Assembly: GCA_016721465.1 (NCBI GenBank) | Contig: JADKIA010000031.1 | Location: 496,001-560,000, forward strand | Length of the DNA: 64,000 nt | Origin: Ideonella sp. | GTDB lineage: Bacteria; Pseudomonadota; Gammaproteobacteria; Burkholderiales; Burkholderiaceae_C | Direction of reading: 5' to 3' | Part shown: in pieces, positions 17,002 through 25,284 of the stretch | Numbering within the stretch: the first letter of the stretch is position 1 | How the letters are laid out: every line of letters starts with the position of its first letter | Notes under the pieces: generated by a model | Told to the model about the DNA's origin: nothing | The model's input: the letters and a program-made list of their open reading frames with translations, nothing else | Databases searched by the model: none | Program-made: the position numbers and the translations under genes

Positions 17002-17885
17002 CGACCATGAAACTCTTCCTCGACAAGCTGGCTGCGGCGTTGACACTGACGCTCCTGCTCACCGCCTGTGGCGGCGGTGGTGGCGGCGTGGATGGTTCCG
17101 CGAGCCCGTCGGTGTCCAACATGGGCGCGTCATCGGTCGCGTACAGCAAGACCATGTCCGTCACTGTCAGCGGCAACTCGCTGACCAACGGCAATGTGCA
17201 GATGATCGTGGAGGGCCCGTGCGGACCGGTCACCAAGGTCAGTGGCGGCACCGACCTGACGCAGGTCTACACCTGCACGGTCACCGGAGTCGGCGCCTTG
17301 TATCCTCGAATTCGGACGGCCGAAGGGCTCGAATTGGCGTCAATGCACTTGACGGTGCCGGCACCCCAGGTGTCCGTGACGGTGAGCCAAGGCTCGCGAT
17401 CGGGCACCTTCGTGGTCGAACTCGATCTGAATGCCGCTCCGCTGACGGTGAACAACTTCCTGGCTTACGTGAACCAGGGCTTCTACAACAGCACCCTGTT
17501 TCACCGGGTGATTCCCGCCTTCGTCGTGCAGGCCGGGGGCTACACCGCAGGATCGGCCGGGCCCAACCCGAAGACGCCCACACGAGCGGCCATCGCACTG
17601 GAATCCAACAACGGCTTGACCAGCCTGCGCGGCACCATCGCCATGGCCCGCACCAGCGAGCCCAATTCGGCCACTGCACAGTTCTATGTCAACCTGGTCG
17701 ACAATCCGGATCTCGACTACCAGAGCGCTGACAAGCCCGGCTATGCGGTGTTCGGCAAGGTCATCTCGGGCCTGGATGTGGTCGACGAGATTGGCAAGGT
17801 GCCCACCACCCTGAATGCCTCGCTCGGATTGGCCGACCTGCCCGTGAACAACGTCACCATCGTCTCGGCCACACAAAGCAAGTAA
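16998..17885 (+). CDS. Cyclophilin-type peptidyl-prolyl isomerase lipoprotein in the secretion operon
   Basis: 295 residues; the start could be the ATG at 16998 or 17007. A lipobox (LLTAC, Cys ~24) is followed by seven glycines. Residues ~35-115 form a small beta domain (VAYSKTMSVTVSGNSLTNG) with two cysteines. Residues ~125-290 are a cyclophilin fold with the hallmarks FHRVIPAFVVQAGG, GTIAMARTSEPNSATAQF and VFGKVISGLDVVDEIG. Cyclophilins isomerise prolyl bonds and aid folding. It is the last gene of the ATGA-linked type I secretion operon and is predicted to be membrane-anchored on the periplasmic or outer-membrane side. A link to folding of the exported protein is inference. Confidence 0.9.
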   Translation: MTTMKLFLDKLAAALTLTLLLTACGGGGGGVDGSASPSVSNMGASSVAYSKTMSVTVSGNSLTNGNVQMIVEGPCGPVTKVSGGTDLTQVYTCTVTGVGALYPRIRTAEGLELASMHLTVPAPQVSVTVSQGSRSGTFVVELDLNAAPLTVNNFLAYVNQGFYNSTLFHRVIPAFVVQAGGYTAGSAGPNPKTPTRAAIALESNNGLTSLRGTIAMARTSEPNSATAQFYVNLVDNPDLDYQSADKPGYAVFGKVISGLDVVDEIGKVPTTLNASLGLADLPVNNVTIVSATQSK

Positions 17886-17902
17886 GGGCGCCGGACGATG
17901 CC

Positions 17903-18694
17903 ATGCGCGGCCTGATTGCCCACCTGCTGCTGGCTTGGCCTTTGGCCAAGCGCGACATCATGGCCCGCTACCGCGGCAGCGCCGCCGGCGTGCTGTGGAC
18001 CCTGATCGGCCCGTTGGCCATGGTCGCGATCTATTCGGCGGTGTTCCAGGGCGTGTTTCAGGCGCGCTGGGCAGGTGCAGCTGGCACGTCGTCAGGCGGC
18101 GCGGGCTACGCCATGCGGCTGTTCGCTGGACTGATCGTCTTCTCGGCGGTATCGGAGGTGGCCACCCGCGCCACGCGGCTGATGCAGGACAACGCCAACC
18201 TGGTCAAGCGGGTGGTGTTTCCGCTGGAGCTGTTGTGCGTGGCGCTGGTGATGCAGGTGGCGGTGCACGTGGGCTTGCAGTTGCTGGTGCTGGGGCTGAT
18301 GCAGCTGGCCTTTGGCGGCGGCATCGGCGCCTCGGCGGCCTGGCTGTTGCTGGTGCTGCCGTGGATGCTGGTGCTGATGATGGCCGTGGCGCTGGGCCTG
18401 GCTGCCCTGGGATGCTATTTGCGCGACCTGCAGCACCTGATACCACTCATCATGAGCGGCCTGATGTTCCTGTCGCCCGTGTTCTATCCACAGTCCGCTG
18501 CGCCGGCGCCGCTGCGCCTGCTGCTGTCGCTGAACCCCTTGTCGGCGCCGATCGAGGGCCTGCGAGCGGCCTGGTTCGGCGAGCCTTATTCCTGGGCCGA
18601 CGCCACCTGGCCGCTGGGCGTGGCCTTGCTGGGCCTGGGCCTGATGCGCGCCTTGTTCCTGCGCCTGCGCCCTGGTTTTGCCGATCTGGTCTGA
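17903..18694 (+). CDS. wzm: Polysaccharide/O-antigen ABC exporter, membrane subunit (Wzm-type)
   Basis: 263 residues with about six membrane helices. The N-terminus LAWPLAKRDIMARYRGSAAG and WTLIGPLAMVAIYSAVFQGVF is characteristic of ABC-2 polysaccharide exporters (Wzm, KpsM, TagG), as are the MFLSPVFYPQSAAP and NPLSAPIEGLRAAWFG segments near the C-terminus. It would form the channel that moves a lipid-linked O-antigen across the inner membrane. It begins 17 bases after the cyclophilin gene and is followed after two bases by its ATPase partner. Confidence 0.92.
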   Translation: MRGLIAHLLLAWPLAKRDIMARYRGSAAGVLWTLIGPLAMVAIYSAVFQGVFQARWAGAAGTSSGGAGYAMRLFAGLIVFSAVSEVATRATRLMQDNANLVKRVVFPLELLCVALVMQVAVHVGLQLLVLGLMQLAFGGGIGASAAWLLLVLPWMLVLMMAVALGLAALGCYLRDLQHLIPLIMSGLMFLSPVFYPQSAAPAPLRLLLSLNPLSAPIEGLRAAWFGEPYSWADATWPLGVALLGLGLMRALFLRLRPGFADLV

Positions 18695-18696
18695 GC

Positions 18697-19935
18697 ATGG
18701 CCCACGACACGCCAATCGCCGACGATCCGCCACTCATCGAGCTGGAGGGCGTGAGCAAGAGCTACTCGCTCGAACACCGCCCGTGGCGTCGCCTGTGGCA
18801 GCAATTGGCAGGCGGGCTGGACACGGGACCGCAGCACCACGCACTGCACGATGTGAATCTGCAGGTGCGACGCGGCGAGTCCGTGGGCATCATCGGGCGC
18901 AACGGTGCCGGAAAATCGACCTTGCTGCAGTTGATCTGCGGGGTGCTGCAGCCCACGCAGGGCACCCGCCGCGTGCGCGGGCGCATCGCCGCACTGCTGG
19001 AGTTGGGCGCGGGCTTCAACCCGGAGCTCACCGGGCGCGAGAACGTGCGCCTGAACGGCCCATTGCTGGGCATGACGGCGGCGCAGATCGAACAGCGCCT
19101 GCCCGGCATCGTCGAGTTCGCCGGCATCGGCGAATTCATCGACCAGCCGGTGCGCAGTTACTCCAGCGGCATGTTCGTGCGGCTGGCGTTCTCGATGGCC
19201 ACCAGCGTGGAGCCCGACATCCTGGTCATCGACGAGGCGCTGTCGGTGGGCGATGGCGTGTTCGCACGCAAGTCCTTCGAGCGCATCATGGCCTTGAAGG
19301 AGCAGGGTGCCACCATCCTGTTCTGCTCGCATTCGCTGTTCCAGATGGAATCGCTGTGCTCGCGCGCGATCTGGATCCACGACGGCCGCATCCAGTACGA
19401 CGGGCGCTCGCACCAGACCGTTGTCGAGTACTCCGAATGGCTGTCGCGCATGGAGGCCCAGTCCGCCGAAGCAGGCAACGCGCCGCCGGTGAGGGTCGAC
19501 TCCGTGGCGGCCACGCTGATCGACGTGCGCGTGTCGGGGCAAGGCCCCGACGGGTCGTGGCGCAGTGGCATCGACACGCTGGCGATCGCGTTGCACGCCC
19601 GCACCGACCCCGGCATTCCCGATCCCACGCTGGGCTTCCTGATCCATTCCGGCGACGGCCGCGTGGTGTCCAGTGCAGGCGCGTGGATGGATGGCGTGGC
19701 GCTGTCGCGAGAGGCCTCGGGCGACCTGCGCGCGGTGCTGCGCTTCCCGCGGTTGCCGCTGTTCAAGGGGCGCTACACGATCTCGGCCTATGTGCTGTGC
19801 GAGCGCGGCATCAACATCTACTCGGGTGCCGAGCAACTGGTCGGCTTCGATGTCTCGCAGCACGACCTGCACCAGGGGGTGGCCGCCTTGCCGCACGAGT
19901 GGTCGCAGGCGCCAGACGCGAGCGCTGGCACATGA
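18697..19935 (+). CDS. wzt: Polysaccharide/O-antigen ABC exporter, ATPase with C-terminal glycan-binding domain (Wzt-type)
   Basis: 412 residues. The N-terminal ATPase (~1-250) has Walker A GRNGAGKST, the ALLELGAGFNPELTGRENV segment typical of Wzt, signature YSSGMFVRLAFS, Walker B ILVIDEALSVGD and switch His FCSHS. A linker and a beta-sandwich domain (~265-400, ending QLVGFDVSQHDLHQGVAAL) correspond to the Wzt carbohydrate-binding domain, which recognises the modified non-reducing end of the glycan. That suggests a terminal modification made by nearby enzymes. It overlaps the next gene by four bases (ATGA at 19932). Confidence 0.93.
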   Translation: MAHDTPIADDPPLIELEGVSKSYSLEHRPWRRLWQQLAGGLDTGPQHHALHDVNLQVRRGESVGIIGRNGAGKSTLLQLICGVLQPTQGTRRVRGRIAALLELGAGFNPELTGRENVRLNGPLLGMTAAQIEQRLPGIVEFAGIGEFIDQPVRSYSSGMFVRLAFSMATSVEPDILVIDEALSVGDGVFARKSFERIMALKEQGATILFCSHSLFQMESLCSRAIWIHDGRIQYDGRSHQTVVEYSEWLSRMEAQSAEAGNAPPVRVDSVAATLIDVRVSGQGPDGSWRSGIDTLAIALHARTDPGIPDPTLGFLIHSGDGRVVSSAGAWMDGVALSREASGDLRAVLRFPRLPLFKGRYTISAYVLCERGINIYSGAEQLVGFDVSQHDLHQGVAALPHEWSQAPDASAGT

Positions 19936-20936
19936 CTGCGGCTGTGGCGTCTGTCCCCAGCGAGGAATTGGTCGTGATCGGCCCTGATCGGTCGGAGGCC
20001 ATGCGCGCGCTATTCGCGGGCGTGTTCGGCCACACCATGTCGGCCGAACATTGGGCCTGGAAGTACGTGCGCGGCAACGGTCGGGGTGTGGGCCTGCTGC
20101 GGGACGGGCGCATGGTGGCGCACTACGGCGGCGTGGCGCGGCGTGTGATCTTCTTTGGTGAGCCTGAAAAGGCCTGCCAGGTGTGCGATGTGATGGTGGA
20201 GCCATCGGCCAACCGGGCCCTGGTGCGGCGTGGCCCGCTCTACAAGGTGGCTGCCGCGTTCCTGGCGGCCGAGGTCGGTGACGGACGACCACATCGGCTG
20301 GCCTTCGGCTTTCCCAGCGCACGCCACCACGCCGTGGCCCATCGGCTGGGGCTGTACGACCAGGTGGACGATGTGGTGCGCGTGAGTTGGCCCAGTGCGG
20401 TGGGCGACGCGGCCAAGCGCATGGCCTGGCGCCGCATCGGGCAGCCGGGGGCCGGTCTTGGCCCGTCGGAGCGCCGAACCGTCGACCTGCTTTGGCGGCG
20501 CATGGCGCCGGCCTTCAAGCACGACATCATCGGTGTCCGCGACGCCGACTGGTTGCAGTACCGATACCTTCAGCATCCGCACCTGCACTATGAGGTGCTG
20601 CTGGTTTGCACGCGCTGGTTGAGTCGCCCGCTGGGGGTGCTGGTGCTGCGCCGCCACGCCGACCACCTGCATTGGCTCGACATGGTGGCGCCGCCGGAGT
20701 CGATTGGCGCGCTGCTGGCGGTGGCGCGGCAACTGGCGGCGTCGGCGGGCTTGCCGCGCGTGGACGCCTGGACCACGCGCTCGCACCTCAATCGTCTGGT
20801 GCAGCCCGGCGACCAGGACGCGAGCGTGGTCGACCTGCAAATCCCCTTGCCGACCATCGTGCACACGCCCGGCCCGGCGCCGGACACCTTGCGTGGCCAC
20901 TGGTTCCTGATGGCCGGCGATGCCGATTTCACCTGA
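19932..20936 (+). CDS. GNAT-like acyltransferase family protein of the polysaccharide locus
   Basis: 334 residues. The N-terminal half carries a GNAT-like pattern: HWAWKYVRGNGRGVGLLRDG, then MVAHYGGVARRV and VCDVMVEPSANRALVRRGPL, in the position of the acyl-CoA pyrophosphate-binding loop, followed by FGFPSARHHAVAHRLGLY. The C-terminal half resembles a second degenerate module (PLGVLVLRRHADHLHWLDMV). Proteins of this type occur in capsule/O-antigen clusters. It overlaps wzt and lies 11 bases before a PIG-L deacetylase, so the two may act in turn on an amino sugar. Substrate unknown; assignment is to family level only. Confidence 0.65.
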   Translation: MTAAVASVPSEELVVIGPDRSEAMRALFAGVFGHTMSAEHWAWKYVRGNGRGVGLLRDGRMVAHYGGVARRVIFFGEPEKACQVCDVMVEPSANRALVRRGPLYKVAAAFLAAEVGDGRPHRLAFGFPSARHHAVAHRLGLYDQVDDVVRVSWPSAVGDAAKRMAWRRIGQPGAGLGPSERRTVDLLWRRMAPAFKHDIIGVRDADWLQYRYLQHPHLHYEVLLVCTRWLSRPLGVLVLRRHADHLHWLDMVAPPESIGALLAVARQLAASAGLPRVDAWTTRSHLNRLVQPGDQDASVVDLQIPLPTIVHTPGPAPDTLRGHWFLMAGDADFT

Positions 20937-20947
20937 GGAAGGGCTGC

Positions 20948-21718
20948 ATGACCATCGAACCCAAGCCTCGCCCTTGGCCCGGTCCGCAGGAGCACGAGCT
21001 GATCCCCTATCGGGCCTGGTCGGATTGGACAGTGCGCTCACTTCTGGTGCTGGCACCGCATCCGGACGACGAGGTGTTCGGCTGCGGCGGCCTGCTGCTG
21101 CTGGCTCGGCGCCAGGGCTGGCGCTGCCATGTGGTGGTGGTGTCCGACGGCGCGGCGGGCGGTGACATGGCCATGCGCGAAGCCGAGAGCCTGGCGGCGG
21201 CACGGGTGCTCGGTGGCGACGAAGGCGCACGCTCGATCGAGTTCTGGCGCCAGCCCGATCGAGGTGTGTTGCCCGGCGCGCCGTTGACCGAGCGCATCGT
21301 GCGTGCGGCCGCGGTGCATGCCGCCGATTGGGTGGTGGCGCCCTCGCCGCTGGAAGTCCATCCGGACCACCGTGCGGTCTGCCGTGCCGCCATCGACGCC
21401 GTGGCTTCGCTGCAAGCCCAGGGGCGGGCAACGCGGCTGGTTTTTTGCGAGATTGGTCAGCCCTTGATTGCCAATGCCCTGGTGGACATCACCGAGGTGG
21501 CACGGCTCAAGGCGCTTGCCAGCCAGTGCTTTGCCTCGCAATTGACGCAGCAGGACTACCACCAGCATGTGGAAGGCCTGAACCGTCAACGTTCCTACAC
21601 GCTGGGGCCCACGGTGACCCATGCCGAAGCCTTCTGGATCGTGGATCCGCAAGACCTGAAGGGCGGCGCCGATGGCGTGCTGGCCGGCATCGCCCGTGCC
21701 ATGCACCGACGGCTGTGA
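20948..21718 (+). CDS. PIG-L/LmbE family N-deacetylase
   Basis: 256 residues. The zinc-site motif APHPDDEVFGCGG (~34-46) and the second histidine motif in EVHPDHRAVC define the PIG-L fold, whose members remove N-acetyl groups from GlcNAc-containing glycans. A VVSDGAAGGD segment matches the strand and loop after motif 1. It is preceded by AGGAAGGG. No signal peptide, so it acts in the cytoplasm, presumably on a sugar nucleotide or lipid-linked intermediate. Its neighbours (GNAT-like protein, glycosyltransferases, Wzm/Wzt) place it in O-antigen modification. Confidence 0.88.
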   Translation: MTIEPKPRPWPGPQEHELIPYRAWSDWTVRSLLVLAPHPDDEVFGCGGLLLLARRQGWRCHVVVVSDGAAGGDMAMREAESLAAARVLGGDEGARSIEFWRQPDRGVLPGAPLTERIVRAAAVHAADWVVAPSPLEVHPDHRAVCRAAIDAVASLQAQGRATRLVFCEIGQPLIANALVDITEVARLKALASQCFASQLTQQDYHQHVEGLNRQRSYTLGPTVTHAEAFWIVDPQDLKGGADGVLAGIARAMHRRL

Positions 21719-21755
21719 TCGACAATGTCGGTCTATTTGCCGTGACCCGACGCCC

Positions 21756-24700
21756 GTGCCATTGACCCAGACCACCCAAGTGCCCTTGGTGACCGTGATG
21801 CTGCGCAGCATGCAGCGCAGCAGCCTGATGAAGGCGCTCGACAGCGTCGCATCACAAACCGACCCGGCCATCGAGGTGCTGGTGGTCAATGCCCGTGGTG
21901 GCCACCATCCCGAGATCGGCGAGCGCTGCGGGGCTCATGCGCTTCGCCTGGTCAACCAGGACGGCGAGCCGTTGGGCCGCCCCGAGGCGGCCAACCTGGC
22001 CATGGATCAGGCACATGGCCAGTGGCTGCTGTTTCTGGACGACGACGATCAGATCGACCCGGACCACATCGCGCGGCTGCGTTGCGCATCGGCGCAAGCA
22101 CCTGAGGCCGTGGCCGCCTATGCCGGGGTGCGCCTGATCGACCCCGACGGGCAGGTGGTCGGTGTGTTGGACGAAGCCTTCGACAGTCACCGCCTCTGGC
22201 TGGCCAACTACCTGCCCATCCATGCGGTGCTGTTCTCGCGTGAGGCGGTGGTCAGCGCGGGCATTCGCTTCGACCACGACCTGCCGATCTACGAAGACTG
22301 GGACTTCTGGCGACAGCTTTCGCTGGTCGGGCCTTTCTTGCACCTGCCCGGTGTATCGGCGAGCTACTGCTTGGTCGGCGACTCGGGCTTGTCGGCCCAG
22401 GCGTCGGCAGCCGTGGCCCAGGATGGCCGGGCGCGCTTTTATCGAAAGTGGTTGCCGCGGCTGGACAGCGACAGCTTGAATCGGCTGGCCACGGGCGCCG
22501 AATTGAGCCGAAGCGGCATGGCCGCGCTGAGCGATCAATTGAAGCAGGCCGAGCGAAGGGCGATCGACCTGCACCACGAGACCACGCGCCAGTTGGCCGA
22601 TGCCGAGCAGGAGCGCCAACGGTTGGCCCATGCCCTGCAGCAACAGATCATTCATGCCGAGGCGCTGGGCCAGCAACTGCAGGCCGAGCAGTCGGCGCAT
22701 CAGCAGGCCGTTGCAGCCCACGAGGCTCGCCAGGCCGATCTCGATCGGCGGCTGGGTGCTGCACTCTCGGAGTACCGGCGGCTGGAACAGGGCTACCGCG
22801 ACGTCACGGCGTCGCTGTCGTGGCGCGTCACGGCGCCGCTGCGCGCCGCCAGGCACTTCTGCACGGCGGCCGGATTTCGCTCTGCACTGCGGGGCGCAGT
22901 GCGTGCCCTGCCGATCGCTGCCTCGACCAAGCAGGCGATGAAGGTAGGGCTGTCCACCCGAGGGCCGCTTGGCCAGCGGCTGTTGCGCTGGCTGGCGCCC
23001 ACGTCGGTGGTGCAGCCCGCACCGACCTCGGCCGCGCCCACGGCACCGATCGACAAAGAGGCCGTGCGCGCCGCCGCCGAAGCCGAACTCACCGGCTTTC
23101 TGGCCAGCACCCGGCGCGTGCACTTGCGCCAGGGCAGCGGCACGCCGCGGGTCAGCGTGGTGGTGGTGCTGTACAACCAGGCGGGCTTGAGCCTGTTGTG
23201 CCTGCAGGCGCTGGCCGAGAGCGAGGGCGTGGAGTTCGAGACGCTGATCGTCGACAACGCGTCGAGTGATCGCATGCCGCTGTTGCTGGACCGCATCACC
23301 GGCGCGCGCATCCTGCGCCAGGACCACAACCTGGGCTTCCTGCGCGCCGTGAACCTGGCTGCCGAGCACGCCACGGGGGAGCACCTGCTGCTGCTCAACA
23401 ACGACGCTGTCGTCGAGCCCCGAACGCTGGCCCAGGCGGTGGCCCGCCTGGCCACCGAGCCGGGCGTGGGCGCGGTGGGCGGCCCGATCCTGCTCTGGGA
23501 CGGCCGCCTGCAAGAGGCCGGCAGCATCATCTGGCGCGACGGCAGTTGCCTGGGCTATGGGCGGGGCGATTCACCCGATGCACCGGCCTATCGGTTCGTT
23601 CGCGATGTCGACTACTGCTCCGGCGCCCTGCTGCTGATCCGGCGTGCCCTGTTCGAACAACTCGGCCGCTTCGATGACGCCTTTGCGCCGGCCTACTATG
23701 AGGAAAGTGACTTCTGCGTGCGCCTGTGGGAGGCCGGGCATCGCGTCGTCTGCGACCCAGCCGTGCGGGTGAAGCATTTCGAGTTTGCGAGCGATGTCGG
23801 CTCGGGGCGCGCCATCGAACTTCAAACGCAACACCGGGCCTTGTTCGTTGCCCGGCACCCTGACTTTCTGGCCGGGCGCCCGCTGCCGGACGCAGCTTCG
23901 GTCTTGCTGGCGCGGCATCGGCTGCCGGTCGGCGCCAAGCGGGTGCTCGTCATCGACGACCGGGTTCCCTTGCCCTGGCTCGGTCAGGGCTATCCGCGGG
24001 CGGCGAGCCTGGTGGCGGCGATGGTGGCGGACGGTCATTTCGTCACGCACTATCCACTGCAGTTCCCGTCCGAGCGGGCCGAGGACGTGGCCAAGGCGCT
24101 GCCCGAGACCGTGGAGGTCATGCTCGACATGGGCCTGGGCCGATTGGCGGAATTCATGGCAGCGCGGCGCGGCTGCTACGACGTGGTGCTGGTCAGTCGC
24201 CCGCACAACATGGACGTGGTGCGTTCTCTGCTGAAGCAGAACCCGGGGGCATGGGTCGGTGTGCGCATTGCCTATGACGCCGAAGCCCTGTTCTCATTGC
24301 GCGACATCGCCAAGGCCGCCGTGCTCGGAGCGCCGATGTCGCCCAACGAGCAACGGCGACGCATCGCGGCCGAGATGGCGCTGGCCGAGGGTGCCCACGC
24401 CATCGTGACGGTGACGGAAGCGGAAGCGGCCCACCACCGCGCGGCGGGTCATGCCGATGTGCAGGTGGTCGGCCACACGATCGAGCCCCGCCCATCGCCC
24501 AGGCCTTTCGATCGACGCAGAGGCTTCCTGTTCGTCGGCGCTATGCCGGCCGACGACACGCCCAACGCAGACAGCCTGGTGTGGTTCGTCGGCCAAGTCT
24601 GGCCGCGCATCGTGGCCGCACTGGGTGACGAGGCCGTGCTCGACATCGTCGGCGCCTGTGAGGCACCAGGGGTGCGGGCCCTGGCCAGCCTGAGCGTGCG

Positions 24701-25115
24701 CATCCACGGTGCCGTCGCGGATCTCGAACCCTGTTTCAGCGCCGCCCGCGTCTTCATCGTGCCCACCCGGTATGCGGCGGGCATCCCGCACAAGGCCCAC
24801 GAGGCGGCGGCGCGCGGATTGCCGATGGTGGTGACCCGACTGATTGCGCAGCAGTTGGGTTGGGAGAAGCGCGTTCCTGTCGGCGACGATGCCGTGCAGT
24901 TCGCCGAGGCTTGTGTCCGCCTGCACCAGAGCGCCGCCCTGTGGCGCGAATCGAGTGACCAGGTGCTCGCGGCCGTGCGCGAAGACTGCAATCCGGCGGT
25001 GTTTGCCCGACAGCTTCGCAACGTGCTTGGCCAGTCGAGTGGCAAGCCCTTGCCGCGCGTCGATCTCGAGCCGGACCGCCGCGCGCCGGCTGCGCAGCCT
25101 TCGGCGGCGCCGTGA
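21756..25115 (+). CDS. Three-module glycosyltransferase (GT2-GT2-GT4-like fusion)
   Basis: About 1119 residues. Module 1 (~8-230) is a GT-A family 2 enzyme (VTVMLRSMQRSSLMKALDS, LFLDDDDQIDPDHIARL, DWDFWRQLS). A helical, Gln/Glu/His-rich coiled coil (~250-350) follows. Module 2 (~465-710) is a second GT2 domain (VSVVVVLYNQAGLSLLCLQ, LLLLNNDAVVEP, YYEESDFCVRLWEAGHRV). Module 3 (~730-1095) is GT-B-like (FVGAMPADDTPNADSLVWFV, FIVPTRYAAGIPHKAHEAAA). The start is uncertain: GTG 21756, TTG 21762 or GTG 21786 are possible, none with a clear ribosome site. Such fusions assemble repeating O-antigen or capsule units processively. Confidence 0.88.
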   Translation: MPLTQTTQVPLVTVMLRSMQRSSLMKALDSVASQTDPAIEVLVVNARGGHHPEIGERCGAHALRLVNQDGEPLGRPEAANLAMDQAHGQWLLFLDDDDQIDPDHIARLRCASAQAPEAVAAYAGVRLIDPDGQVVGVLDEAFDSHRLWLANYLPIHAVLFSREAVVSAGIRFDHDLPIYEDWDFWRQLSLVGPFLHLPGVSASYCLVGDSGLSAQASAAVAQDGRARFYRKWLPRLDSDSLNRLATGAELSRSGMAALSDQLKQAERRAIDLHHETTRQLADAEQERQRLAHALQQQIIHAEALGQQLQAEQSAHQQAVAAHEARQADLDRRLGAALSEYRRLEQGYRDVTASLSWRVTAPLRAARHFCTAAGFRSALRGAVRALPIAASTKQAMKVGLSTRGPLGQRLLRWLAPTSVVQPAPTSAAPTAPIDKEAVRAAAEAELTGFLASTRRVHLRQGSGTPRVSVVVVLYNQAGLSLLCLQALAESEGVEFETLIVDNASSDRMPLLLDRITGARILRQDHNLGFLRAVNLAAEHATGEHLLLLNNDAVVEPRTLAQAVARLATEPGVGAVGGPILLWDGRLQEAGSIIWRDGSCLGYGRGDSPDAPAYRFVRDVDYCSGALLLIRRALFEQLGRFDDAFAPAYYEESDFCVRLWEAGHRVVCDPAVRVKHFEFASDVGSGRAIELQTQHRALFVARHPDFLAGRPLPDAASVLLARHRLPVGAKRVLVIDDRVPLPWLGQGYPRAASLVAAMVADGHFVTHYPLQFPSERAEDVAKALPETVEVMLDMGLGRLAEFMAARRGCYDVVLVSRPHNMDVVRSLLKQNPGAWVGVRIAYDAEALFSLRDIAKAAVLGAPMSPNEQRRRIAAEMALAEGAHAIVTVTEAEAAHHRAAGHADVQVVGHTIEPRPSPRPFDRRRGFLFVGAMPADDTPNADSLVWFVGQVWPRIVAALGDEAVLDIVGACEAPGVRALASLSVRIHGAVADLEPCFSAARVFIVPTRYAAGIPHKAHEAAARGLPMVVTRLIAQQLGWEKRVPVGDDAVQFAEACVRLHQSAALWRESSDQVLAAVREDCNPAVFARQLRNVLGQSSGKPLPRVDLEPDRRAPAAQPSAAP

Positions 25116-25284
25116 CACGCCAGGTCCAGACGACCATGGTTCGCACTTCGACCTCGACGATGATCGGGACAGCGCTTTGTTGCGGCTGTTGACCATGCTG
25201 GAGACCGAGGTGATCTGGGCGGGCGCGATTGGATCGGGTTTTGTCTTTGCCGTTCACAACAAGCGTTAGCGAGATGGCGGCGTG

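Noticed and set aside
24844..25269. Possible short gene after the glycosyltransferase fusion, ending at 25269
   Set aside because: Most of it overlaps the fusion in another frame, and the unique part (25116-25269) has no plausible start codon.
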